A stretch of DNA of 64,000 bases, from the NCBI GenBank assembly GCA_963855995.1, contig OY979717.1:4891728-4955727 (forward strand). Direction: 5' to 3'. This document shows positions 33,509 to 43,837 of this stretch, piece by piece. The position numbers were made by a program, and so were the translations under genes. How positions within the stretch are numbered: the stretch's first letter is position 1; the number at the start of each line of letters is the position of its first letter. The DNA is from Muricea muricata. Lineage: Eukaryota > Cnidaria > Anthozoa > Malacalcyonacea > Plexauridae. The notes beneath the pieces were generated by a model, which had not been told where the DNA came from, did not search any database, and worked only from the letters and a program-made list of their open reading frames with translations.

Positions 33509-34285
33509 TCTTTATTAAAATTATAGACACAACAAACGTGTGACTTTACAACAATAATAATCTTTAACTGATCTATAATATATTTACATGATTAATAGGA
33601 ATTTAGAATATTGGCTGAAGTTACAAAGCTAGAAAACACGAAAGTTCATATTTAAAAATTATTAAAAAGACATCTATTTACAAAACATCGCTTGAACCTT
33701 TCAGTTTTAATTTGAGGAAGTATATAGTTATGATTTTGTGTCCTTAAAGTTCTATGTTTCATTTCTGGAAGAAGATCATGAAGGACATGTTCAGTATCTT
33801 TAGTAATTTTTCGGAATAAAGCTCTATCTTTCTCCTCTATTAGTGAAGACATTTCGTATTCTTTGGTGGTGTACCCATACCTACGAGCTCGTCTGAAGAA
33901 CTGGTCTATCTGTTTCAGATATTTTTTCAAGAGCGCAGAGCCCCATACTTCGATTGCATAAGTAAACAAGGATAAAATCAACGTTTCAAATAGTTTGGTC
34001 AATTGATCTCCAGCATAACCATATGATTTGCATACTCTTAGGATATACATTCGCCCGCTGGCTTTGGACAGTAATTCATCTACGTGCAAATCCCAACAAC
34101 AAGGATCATCTTGAAACTTAATACCAAGTAGTTTCATCCATTTCTTTCGTCTAATCCCATCAATTGGAGGAGGTAGCTGTTTCAATGATCCCTTACTGAT
34201 GACAATTTCCCAAGTTTTGGAAAAATTTAAGATCATTCTGTTTTCTTTTGCCCAATCACTAATATGTCCTATGTTATATGTCCTA
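33509..34285 (-). mobile_element. 5'-truncated LINE inserted in the Gypsy envelope-like region
   Basis: The minus strand encodes the C-terminal third of a LINE reverse transcriptase (DWAKENRMILNFSKTWE, then LFETLILSLFTYAIEVWGS, ARRYGYTT), followed by a short 3' end at ~33509-33650. It splits the envelope-like frame. A ~5-bp match (ATAAC on the minus strand) at the two junctions may be the target duplication. It is more diverged than, and different from, the family at 42.9-53 kb. Confidence 0.75.
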
Positions 34286-34289
34286 TTCC

Positions 34290-36375
34290 AAAAGACTTCA
34301 TATTGGGTGATATTGTGACATTGCGACATTAAATACGCATCACCTTGCGGGCTGATTATGTAGCCTGGGGCAGGCGCTATCCACTCAGAGCTACTAGTTG
34401 GAAATCGTTGAATCATCCAACGATGAATTCGATACATTTGCTGACGGTGGAGACAAATGTTTGCCCATGCACTAATCATGTTACTGCGTTCGTGTGCAAT
34501 CAGTGCGGCCAATTGTACGTTTAGTATTTCGTTCTGGAGTCGTAATTTAATAACGTCTTCTGAGTCTTTTACTAAAGCAGTTAAAATTCCGTTTTTCTTC
34601 AAAAAGCGCATGTCCTTTTCAATGTCATGAAGGACGTGAGAGCTTGCGGAAGTATTTGTAACAACGAGCCCCGAATCAAGGTAAAGTAGGTGATCTTCCG
34701 GTATTCGTTTCACGATTGTACCACCGACAGTGGCTTTAGGAACTAATATATAATCGTCTAATTGTTGTGCCGGAAAACGACCAATTGGGTGGTAATTGCG
34801 AAAATCGTGTCTTACATGGTTCCAAACAATTTGGGATTTTGGCATTTCTTTTGGTGTGCAGTGACGAGATCGATAATTGCAATGGGTGTGGGTGACACGT
34901 TGTGAAATAAGATGGTCTGATCCTCTCAATTGTGCGGGGTAGGCAACCATTTTGAAATGAGTGTAAGTGCGTGATTTTGTTTTCATCCATGAACAAGAAT
35001 ATTTATCAGGGCTAGAAGTACGCCACTCTCCGTGTGAGTGTTTGTGAAGCTTACCATAACGTGTAGTGTGTGTAAGCATTGCTCGTTGGCACTCATATCT
35101 TGAAACAGGGACAAGTGATAACCGACTATGTTTGCTTTTATGACCAAAAAAAGATTCATGGCATGTCATCCGTAATCGTTGAGCCGTACAATGATAGATA
35201 GGAAAATCAGTGCGTTTAGGGGAAAATTGCCAAACTTTTGCTGTGAAATGTTTTATTCGTGAGTCACTAAGATGCATGCGGTGTTTGCAGTTCATGTGAT
35301 TATCAAATTTGTACAAAGCAGTATGGTAAACACGAGAACAGTCATACAAACGACCTAAGTTAATGGCTAGTGTTCCGTTAATCATGCAAACCAAGGTGAA
35401 TATCACAAGTGCAATGCAGACATAGGAAGGCAATGAGTTGTTGGATCTACGCGGTTTATTATCAATTGTAGGAGGCGTAAGGAGTGCAGAGGTTGCGGAA
35501 AGTACCCGCAATTCAGCAATCGGTTGGTTCGGGTCGACCATGTCAAATTCTGGAACCCATGAATTATGTTTACTTGGATATCCTACCCATTTAACTAGAT
35601 ATTCGGTTTGGCCTTTTCGCTGGCGAGTATTGAGAATTTTTTCGATTTCAAACACATCAGAATCTACTGGTTCGGGCAGGGTTGGTCTTGGTGCATGCGG
35701 ATCTAAATCATTGGTTGTTACAGGCTCTTTGGGCATTGTGGTTTCACTCGCAAAACTATCTTCAGGCAGTTCTGATTCATCAAGCATTAAATCATCATGC
35801 TTAATATCAACGTCGGGCGAATGAGTTGGGCGGCCATCTGGATCAAAATACAATTTCATGCGGTTAACATGAACAGGATCAGACAGTAGACGATTAGCTT
35901 GAGTGCGCAGTTGAAAATTGACTGGAGACAATTGTTTGACAATGCGAAAAGGTCCGTGCCATTTGTACAGGAGTTTCTTTGACAATCCCTTTTTTGTTTT
36001 GGGTGTATAAATCCACACCTTTTGGCCGACTTTGTACTTTGTTGGTTTAGCTTGTTGGTCATAATGCGCTTTCATGGTCTGTTGTGTGCGTTCAATATTA
36101 AGTTTCGCTAAGCGCTGTGCCTCCTCAAGTTGGGTGACAATGCGCTCGCGGTGGGTGGCTATAGATGTCGCAAGCTTATCTACATTTGGTGGTAAGAGCT
36201 TTATGTCAACGGGAAAACGCGGCTCTCTGCCATATAACAAGTAAAACGGTGAGTCACCAGTCGATGCGGATGGTGAAGTGCGATAAGCAAAAAGTATGGA
36301 GGGAAGGAACTCATCCCAGTTGCGCTGATTTGCGGAGACATACATGGTGAGAGATAAATGCGTTAAACCGCTCAA
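34290..36375 (-). pseudogene. Gypsy integrase C-terminus, chromodomain, then envelope-like region
   Basis: The frame enters after the indels with SANQRNWDEFLPSILFAYRT and continues through the integrase C-terminal domain (KVGQKVWIYTP, LYKWHGPFRI). A chromodomain follows near 35560-35660 (FEIEKILNTRQRKGQTEYLV). A hydrophobic segment at ~35350-35420 and a Cys/His-rich, presumably extracellular stretch come next without any stop between polymerase and envelope-like parts. A LINE fragment interrupts the frame at ~34290. The envelope assignment rests on its position, the hydrophobic segment and the layout, not on a recognised family. Confidence 0.75.
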
Positions 36376-37641
36376 CTAAGAGTCACATTGAGAATGATAT
36401 GCGGTCGTGTTTAATTTGGTCGTGGACATAAGCTTGCAAACTTCGCGCACTAGCGTGGACAAGAAATTTTTTCCTCTATCTGAAAGCAACGTGCGAGGTG
36501 AGCCATGGCGGCAAAGGATCTCTTCGACTAACAGTTTAGCGATAACGGGCGCATCGGTTGTACGTACGGCAAAAGCCTCTGGCCACTTTGTTAAATAATC
36601 AGAGAAAACTATGACATATCGGTTTCCTGAATACGATTCCGGATAGGGCCCTAAACAGTCCACTGCTATGCGATCAAATGCTCCTTCAACAGGAATGGGC
36701 AGCAAGGGCGCCTTATGACGTTTCCGAGGTGTTTTACGCATAGCGCAAGGAGCACAGGATCGACACCAATGCTGTACGTCCTTAAATAGGCCTGGCCAAA
36801 AGTAGCGAGTACGAATTTTGGTATACGTTTTTTCTATACCTAAGTGTCCTCCCAAAGGGTCATCATGCATGGACTTCAAAACTTCAAAACGCAAGGCTGA
36901 TGGGACAACTAATTGGACAGTAGTGTCTGCTCTTTTGCGACCTGTGGGGATCCATAAATGTTGCAAGACACCATTATCATCGATCAAGTAATGATCAATT
37001 TCAGCCAAAATCTTACGACAGATGTTGTCGTCCTCAGGCAAGGTTTTAGATTCAAGATATTGAATAATATATAGGAATTCAGTATCTTTACGTTGCATTT
37101 CGCGCACGTGCTCATTTTGGTCAATAGTGAGAGAGTATAAATTTGCATGCTCGCTGGGATAAGGACGACGAGACAAAGCGTCGGCATTGCCATTATTCAC
37201 ACCCGGTCTATCCTTAATCTCAAAATCGAACTGCTGTATGAATAAAGACCAACGGGCTAAACGGCCAGTAACATCTTTAATATTCATAAGCCAGCGAAGG
37301 GCGTGATGATCTGTGTGAACCGTAAAACGCTGACCATATAGGTAAGGCTGGAATTTCTTTATTCCGCCAATTACCGCAAGTGCCTCGCGCTCAGTGGCTG
37401 AATATGCTTGCTCGGTATGACTTAAATTTCGTCCTGCGTAGGCAATAACCACCTCTCGATTATCTTGTATTTGCCCAAGAATCATTCCTAACCCTTCTAA
37501 ACTTGCATCAACATAAAGCTCAAATGGTTTACTAAAGTCGGGAAAACAAAGTATTGGTGCTGATACTAATGCATGCTTAAGAAGTGCAAATGCACTGTGA
37601 CACGCCGGGGACCAAATAAATTTTTCGTTTTTCCGAAGCAA
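36376..37641 (-). pseudogene. Gypsy RNase H and integrase (zinc domain and first part of core)
   Basis: These 421 residues begin in the connection to RNase H (FELYVDASLEGLGMILGQ, TEREALAVI, HTDHHALRWL). The integrase zinc domain follows (HDDPLGGHLGIEKTY, CRSCAPCAMRK), then the core with Asp in AVDCLGPYP and Asp in SDRGKNF. The frame is lost at 36376, just before the third catalytic residue, because of small indels at ~36350-36380. The reverse transcriptase catalytic part that should precede it is absent. Confidence 0.87.
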
Positions 37642-37692
37642 CTTTGTTAGTGGATGAGCAATTTTTGAAAAATCTTTGACAAAGCGTCGGTA

Positions 37693-38166
37693 ATAATAAT
37701 ATATTATACCTCATACTTAGCTCGTCCAATCAGAATGTTCTATTAGTAGCACGTGTCCATAGTATTTTTCTGCGAATACCATGCTATAGGAAATTCTGAT
37801 CCTAGGTTTTTTCCCCGAGGCATGGTATTCGGCCGAATATCCCGTGAGATTCGACTTTTGAATCTCACGCGACATCCCGCGAGAGCTACACGCGCCGATT
37901 AAAAACAATGAAAAATGGCGGGAGCACACAAGAGTGTATGGATATTCTACGGTGTTTTTTAAGTGGTTTCACTGGAAATTTTACAAAACAAGATGTTCAA
38001 AATACGGCAAAATTACCCAGCACTATTTACTTGATGCCCTTTAGCAAAGAAGTTTGGAAAAATTGTTTATGTAAGTGAAAAACGAAATCTCGTATTCTCG
38101 AAGGTATGTTGACAAGTTGTCCTGGACTTGAACAGTTGTATACTTTCGGTATAATATATCATTTAT
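37693..38166. other. Unassigned sequence beyond the Gypsy truncation point
   Basis: It holds short inverted stretches (GAATACCATGC with GCATGGTATTC; GTGAGATTCGACTTTTGAATCTCAC at 37842-37870), and TATATTATACC at its left edge is inverted at ~38149-38160. It may be another small palindromic element; no gene. Confidence 0.4.
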
Positions 38167-38282
38167 AGACCCTCCGCTTGGGTGATTTGGCAAAATATTA
38201 ACCCTCAGTGATGATATTTCCCTCGGGAAATATCATCACTTCGGGTTAATATTTTGCCGAATCACCCTCGCTTCGGGTCTAT
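38167..38282. mobile_element. 116-bp almost perfect palindrome
   Basis: TATAGACCCTCCGCTTGGGTG at the left is mirrored by the right end, with the turn at CCCTCGGG (~38220-38228). The arms pair nearly all the way with no spacer. MITE-like; no coding capacity. Confidence 0.7.
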
Positions 38283-38308
38283 AACTGATAAATATATATA
38301 TACATATA

Positions 38309-38996
38309 GTCAGGGAGGCAGAGGTACAAAAATACATGTCTACTTACCATATCGAGGGACAATTTCATTTTGCTCTTAAATTGTCCGTTACATGCCTAAT
38401 ATAACAATTCTGAATGTTGTTTGGCCCAATTTTTCTTGTGGGCTCCAGCCAACACGTTTTTTCTTAAATTTTCTATAAAAGTATATTATTGTCAAAAAAG
38501 GCGAAATTTCGGACTCATTTCTAGGAAAAACCACTTACGTTATCGAAAAGGTAATAAAAAACTACATATGACACATTATTATGGTTACTTTTATTTTCCA
38601 CATTTTTGTTGAGTTATGAGCGTTCGAAAACTTATTTTCAGACTAGTGCCCAGGAAATTAGCATCATTTTAGGACATTTTCTCGTTTTGAAGCAGCAATA
38701 ACTCGAAAACAGCTTGAAAAACCAGGGTGTCCATAATGATGTCTTATATGTTGTTTTTTATAAGCTTTCTGATGATACAAGTCATTTTTCAAATGAATGA
38801 ACTTGAAAGTTTGCTATTTTTGACCACATAATAGTTTTATAATAAAACTGAAGAAAAACGTGTTGATCGAAGCCCACAAGATAAATTCGGCCATACAACA
38901 TTCAGAATTGTTATATTAGGTATGTAACAGACAATTTAAGAGCAAAATGGATTTGTCCCTCGAGAAGGTAGGTAAAATGACCTCTGCCTCCCTGAC
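38309..38996. mobile_element. Non-autonomous TIR element (688 bp) flanked by TA
   Basis: Terminal inverted repeats begin GTCAGGGAGGCAGAGGT and extend ~150 bp inwards with some mismatches (for example GGGCTCCAGCCAACACGTTTTTTCTT at left, inverted at right). TA dinucleotides flank both sides, as with Tc1/mariner-like elements. No transposase is present. Confidence 0.75.
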
Positions 38997-39016
38997 TAAT
39001 ACATACGTACATACAT

Positions 39017-40208
<1,192 letters not shown>

Positions 40209-41756
40209 TCACGAAAAAGGTTCTGTACAATCTTTGATTTGGTATTTTTTCGCAAAAGTTTCAAACACACTCAAGAGTACTGCAGTAAAATAACACACTG
40301 ACATTACCCCTCCTAACGTAAGAGCAAGAAGATGAAGTTTCCAATGATTATACCATGCTGTAGTAATCAGAGTGTTGTGCCAGTAAATATGAATAAATAT
40401 TGATACACAATTTGCAACAAAACTTATCCCAATCCCAATCAGCACTCTTATTATGATAAACTCTTCCAGAATTTTGCGTGGATTGACATGGTAATAACTT
40501 GTTAAATATAGCACCAAATAAGCTTGACTCAGTATTATGGCTGTACTCTGATAGAGCATAATCTGAATTTCTTTGTCAACTTTCAAACGACAATGATGAC
40601 TTGATTCTTCTAGCTCTCCAAGTTGTGGACATGATCTGCATTTACGTTCGAAACATTTCCAAATTCCAATGAAAACTTTTTGCCTTATTCTGACTGTTGC
40701 TGTTTGGAAAACCTGTAATGCGCCACGAAACACTGAAAGTGCAATGAAAAAGCCCAGTTCCTTCACTCCTGCTTGCATGATGCAGTATAACAATAAACTG
40801 ATACTGTTAACAAAATATACCAGAACAAAAGTGCGTTGTTCTTCAATAAATAATAAGCTTCGCAATGCTAAGTTTTCTGATATTACCATCGGTAGAAGAA
40901 TTAAAGTTGGGGTAAGCATGGCAATTATTGCTCGCAGTATCACGCTCTCTGTATTACGAAACCAGGGCACAAACAGATACCTATATCCCATTGCTATGAG
41001 GAATCCAAGGAAGAACTGAGTTGAAAGAATAGCGAAAACGTTTCGTTTTCTCAAGCGATTGGTATTCGTAGAAAATATTTCACACACTTTTTTGGCCGCT
41101 ATATAACTGGAATAGATCACTCCAAAGAGGAAAACTGCATTTCCAGGGTACCTATATATCGTTTGAGTAAAGTCTATATTCACTTGAAACAAAGCTGTTT
41201 TGTATATCACAACGGTTAAACCAAGAATAAAACCGAGCAGCAAAGTGGATGAGTAATGTGACTTAAATTTTTTCCAACCAAATAGCAAGATCAACATGAA
41301 TTGAAACCAGAAATTAAGAGCAAAACCTTCAACATCGTGTCCAGCAATCACAAATTTCATAACGTCTTTAGGCAATGACTTATTGTTTACGAGCTGTTGG
41401 TAACAAATACTGGAGGTATTAACGTCTAAGTATAACACAGAAATCATTACTAAGCTGACAGGAATGACTGCAGCGGTTATCGTAAAACTTGTAAACAAAC
41501 TTGTTTTACAAGAACTTAACAATCTTCTTGTTGGTTGTTGATCTGGATGTCGGATAGAAATGCTGCCATAGTTTGTAATCGTGTGTTCTAGTCCAGAACT
41601 TGATTCAGTATCTGAAGAATCAACTCCAACGAAGCGGCCATTAACATCTTCGCTGTTTAGCGGTCTGGCAGCTTGTTCAATCAACGGTCGCACTGATTCT
41701 GAACTGAAGAGAAATAGAAGCCCAACAACGATCTTGTCTAAGAGTTCTTGTAGCAT
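40209..41756 (-). CDS. Multi-pass membrane protein of unknown function, intronless
   Basis: The 515-residue frame is complete, with no intron and no break. About eleven hydrophobic segments are seen, at roughly residues 88-112, 150-166, 170-190, 205-223, 243-262, 272-293, 307-330, 333-352, 400-425, 433-460 and 473-497. Residues 20-85 form a polar, Ser/Asp-rich N-terminal part, which suggests a cytoplasmic tail. A Cys-containing loop (CFERKCRSC) lies near residue 367. Length and topology would fit a transporter or receptor-like protein, but no family motif is recognised and no function is assigned. The start is the first ATG of the frame. Codon use and intactness point to a host gene rather than a transposon gene. 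The lack of introns next to intron-rich genes may mean it arose by retroposition. Confidence 0.72.
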   Translation of the reverse strand: MLQELLDKIVVGLLFLFSSESVRPLIEQAARPLNSEDVNGRFVGVDSSDTESSSGLEHTITNYGSISIRHPDQQPTRRLLSSCKTSLFTSFTITAAVIPVSLVMISVLYLDVNTSSICYQQLVNNKSLPKDVMKFVIAGHDVEGFALNFWFQFMLILLFGWKKFKSHYSSTLLLGFILGLTVVIYKTALFQVNIDFTQTIYRYPGNAVFLFGVIYSSYIAAKKVCEIFSTNTNRLRKRNVFAILSTQFFLGFLIAMGYRYLFVPWFRNTESVILRAIIAMLTPTLILLPMVISENLALRSLLFIEEQRTFVLVYFVNSISLLLYCIMQAGVKELGFFIALSVFRGALQVFQTATVRIRQKVFIGIWKCFERKCRSCPQLGELEESSHHCRLKVDKEIQIMLYQSTAIILSQAYLVLYLTSYYHVNPRKILEEFIIIRVLIGIGISFVANCVSIFIHIYWHNTLITTAWYNHWKLHLLALTLGGVMSVCYFTAVLLSVFETFAKKYQIKDCTEPFS

Positions 41757-41829
41757 ACTGTACCTTGTTTTACTATGGTTTTACATATTCCCACTTTTGT
41801 GCATTTACTGCATAAATACAACACGCGTC

Positions 41830-41874
41830 ACAGGTAGCCCGATAAGCAAGTGCAGCAGCTTATCGGGCTACTGT
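41830..41874. promoter_or_regulatory. Strong hairpin upstream of the membrane protein gene
   Basis: GTAGCCCGATAAGC and its exact inverse are separated by 10 bases; with the outer ACAG/CTGT the stem reaches 17 pairs with one bulged G. It lies ~75 bp before the start codon of the minus-strand gene, in a likely 5' untranslated or promoter region. Confidence 0.55.
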
Positions 41875-41897
41875 GCACGCGCATGCACTGTTACATC

Positions 41898-41943
41898 ATG
41901 TCTGAAAATGTTGTAGTTTTGGTACTGGATGTCAGGAAGAACA
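41898..41943 (+). other. Possible first coding exon of a divergent gene
   Basis: An ATG followed by an open stretch encoding MSENVVVLVLDVRKN runs into a good donor GTGAGT at 41944. It starts 142 bp from the minus-strand membrane gene, as a divergent gene pair would. No second exon was recognised. The sequence is too short to name a family. Confidence 0.25.
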
Positions 41944-42017
41944 GTGAGTACAACGACGCGTAACTTTATGCTGATGCCTATGTTTTTAGGTGCATTGGAG
42001 CGTTTCACTAAGAACAT

Positions 42018-42336
42018 TCTGCTATTACAGCCGATTTCACAAAACTTTTGCCAAAATATTCCAAATGCGTAAGTTATTAATCAATAATTCAAATCCGCAA
42101 GTTCGTTGCGAACTTCAAAAGTTCATATTGAATTACACAAGCCGGTTTGTAAACAAAGCCTTTGATTGGTCCATGAATTGAATTAATCCAATCAAATGCT
42201 TTGTTTAAATTTATAAAACTTGTTTGTAAATTTCAATATGAACTTTGAACTTCGCAACGATCTTGGCGAACTTTGGAACGAAATTTGGAATATTTTGGCA
42301 AAAGTTTTATGAAATCGACTGTAATATCAACTATTC
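42018..42336. mobile_element. Palindromic MITE-like element (~320 bp)
   Basis: The arms read inward from CTATTACAGCCGATTTCACA and its inverse (TGAAATCGACTGTAATA) and share AAAACTTTTGCCAAAATATTCC and the GCGAACTTCAAAAGTTCATATT block. The turn is near CATGAATTGAATTAATCC (~42173-42190). The short open frames inside follow the arms and are not genes. 42337-42872 has nothing certain; an open stretch of ~48 codons at 42630-42780 is not recognised. Confidence 0.72.
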
Positions 42337-42929
42337 TTGGAATTACGTCATTTACTTTCAGGAATCCATGTCCTATGGCTGGTGTTTCTCGGTAGTCATA
42401 AACATGAAACATGAAAAGTTTTGTATCTAGAAATTGTTCTTTTCACAGTCAACGAAAATATTTGCAAAGCAAAACTATAGTATAGATAGTAATGTTAATA
42501 TTTAACTAAATATTCATATTTTGAGTTGTAAACACGCTACCATATTTGGGCATGAGAGACAGACAGCACTAGGCAAGGAAAGAAACAATATAAAATATCT
42601 GTTGTGAAAAGGCAATAAACGAATATAAATAAAGAAATATCTAAGAAGGAGATATTAGAGCAACTAAATCGTCGGGCTGGCTACGCTGCCGAGTTTAATA
42701 CAGTTGAGGCTGATCTTCACTCAGTACTAGTGGCGAAGCGAAACCTAATAAGAAATGACTTGCATATAGACCAATGGCCATAGTCCAGCTTTTCAACTGC
42801 ATGAGGTCAAGTTTTCTTTGACAAGTAATTACACAGTGACATACATGTATGCAGTAGCTACTGCTTTTTTCTTTGTTTAAGAAAATATTGCCAATTTATT
42901 GCTACACAAACCAGCAGTTAGGTAGAGTA

Positions 42930-43324
42930 GATCATATGTCAAGCAACAATATGAGCAGTGATTTCTTAACAACTCACAGCTCAATCCCAAATGAAAGAGG
43001 TTTCAAAATGGCTTTTCTAAATATAGTGAGTTTACTAAAAAAAATAGATGAAATTAATTGTTCAATGGCAAACAAATTCATTGATCTCATTGCATTTAAT
43101 GAAACAAGACTTGATGCAAATATAACCGATAACATGATTAATATAGATGGCTATGATATTGTCAAAAAAGACCGATCAAGAAATGGTGGTGGGGTTTGTA
43201 TTTACTTGCGTAGCTCCATCAGTTATAAAGTAAGAAATGATCTGGTTCCAACTGAACTGGAAGCGGTCTGTATTGAAATTACTAAGCCGCATAGCAAACC
43301 ATTTCTTGTAACCACAGTCTACAG
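42930..43324 (+). pseudogene. LINE endonuclease, N-terminal part
   Basis: The frame is open from before 42930 to the hAT MITE at 43325. Residues expected of the exonuclease-endonuclease-phosphatase fold are seen: N in FLNI, E in FNETRLD. It continues at 50304 once both insertions are left out, and the reading frame is kept. Confidence 0.82.
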
Positions 43325-43469
43325 CAGGGTTGCCAGATTTCTTGAATAATTAAGCCAAACCATCATTAGTGCTGTCACAAAAACAAAGAAAACAAAAGGC
43401 AAATACAATGAAAAACAAAGAGCATTGTAAAAAGTTTGGCTAATTTATGCATGCAATCTGGCAACCCTG
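43325..43469. mobile_element. hAT-type MITE (145 bp) with 8-bp target duplication
   Basis: The ends are CAGGGTTGCCAGAT and ATCTGGCAACCCTG, with arms extending to TTAAGCCAAACC / GTTTGGCTAA. A perfect 8-bp duplication GTCTACAG lies at 43317-43324 and 43470-43477. It sits in the LINE endonuclease; leaving it out together with one duplication restores the LINE frame. Confidence 0.93.
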
Positions 43470-43488
43470 GTCTACAGACCACCCAGTG

Positions 43489-43763
43489 TATGGAAAGCCA
43501 AAGCTGACAAAAGTGTGCTGAGATGTATATTTCTATTGTTGAGTTAGTGATATGAGTACTGAACGCAGTGAAATCGTATTGAAATGTTTATAGTGATAAC
43601 TGAAATAAATATATGACGTGGCGAGAGCAATATAAGATCATTTGAGTTTTATAAGTTGATAGTCGAGAAGTATATGACAAAAAAGATAGTACGAGAAAAA
43701 TATGTGTATTGAAATAGATAAGACGAGAAAAATATATATGATGAAACAGATAAGACGAGAATT
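43489..43763 (+). repeat. Left terminal inverted repeat of the HECT/DD35E transposon
   Basis: 275 bp matching the inverse of 50021-50297. The inner end holds short tandem sub-repeats (GATAGTACGAGAAAAATAT, GATAAGACGAGAAAAATAT, GATAAGACGAGAATT). It probably carries the promoter of the HECT gene, whose ATG is 75 bp further in. Confidence 0.92.
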
Positions 43764-43837
43764 TAAGGAAGGTCAGCGGAAGCTGTAAATCTCGTTATCG
43801 TTACTTCATGAGCCTAATATACTATTGAATTAGCATA

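Larger units (their letters stand above)
31367..37692 (-). mobile_element. 5'-truncated Gypsy chromovirus with envelope-like region
   Basis: Read on the minus strand from 37692: end of reverse transcriptase/RNase H, integrase, chromodomain, an envelope-like region, an untranslated stretch (32297-31786), a polypurine tract AAGGGGAAATTCCAC, and a 403-bp 3' LTR. Gag, protease and most of the reverse transcriptase are missing; unrelated sequence starts at 37693. The copy is dead: it has small indels in the integrase and a LINE inserted in the envelope-like part. Confidence 0.88.

Noticed and set aside
42650-42790. Possible UROD exon (RRAGYAAEF resembles RQAGRYLPEF)
   Set aside because: Only a few residues agree, the flanking residues do not fit UROD, and splice phases do not match the exon at 56447.
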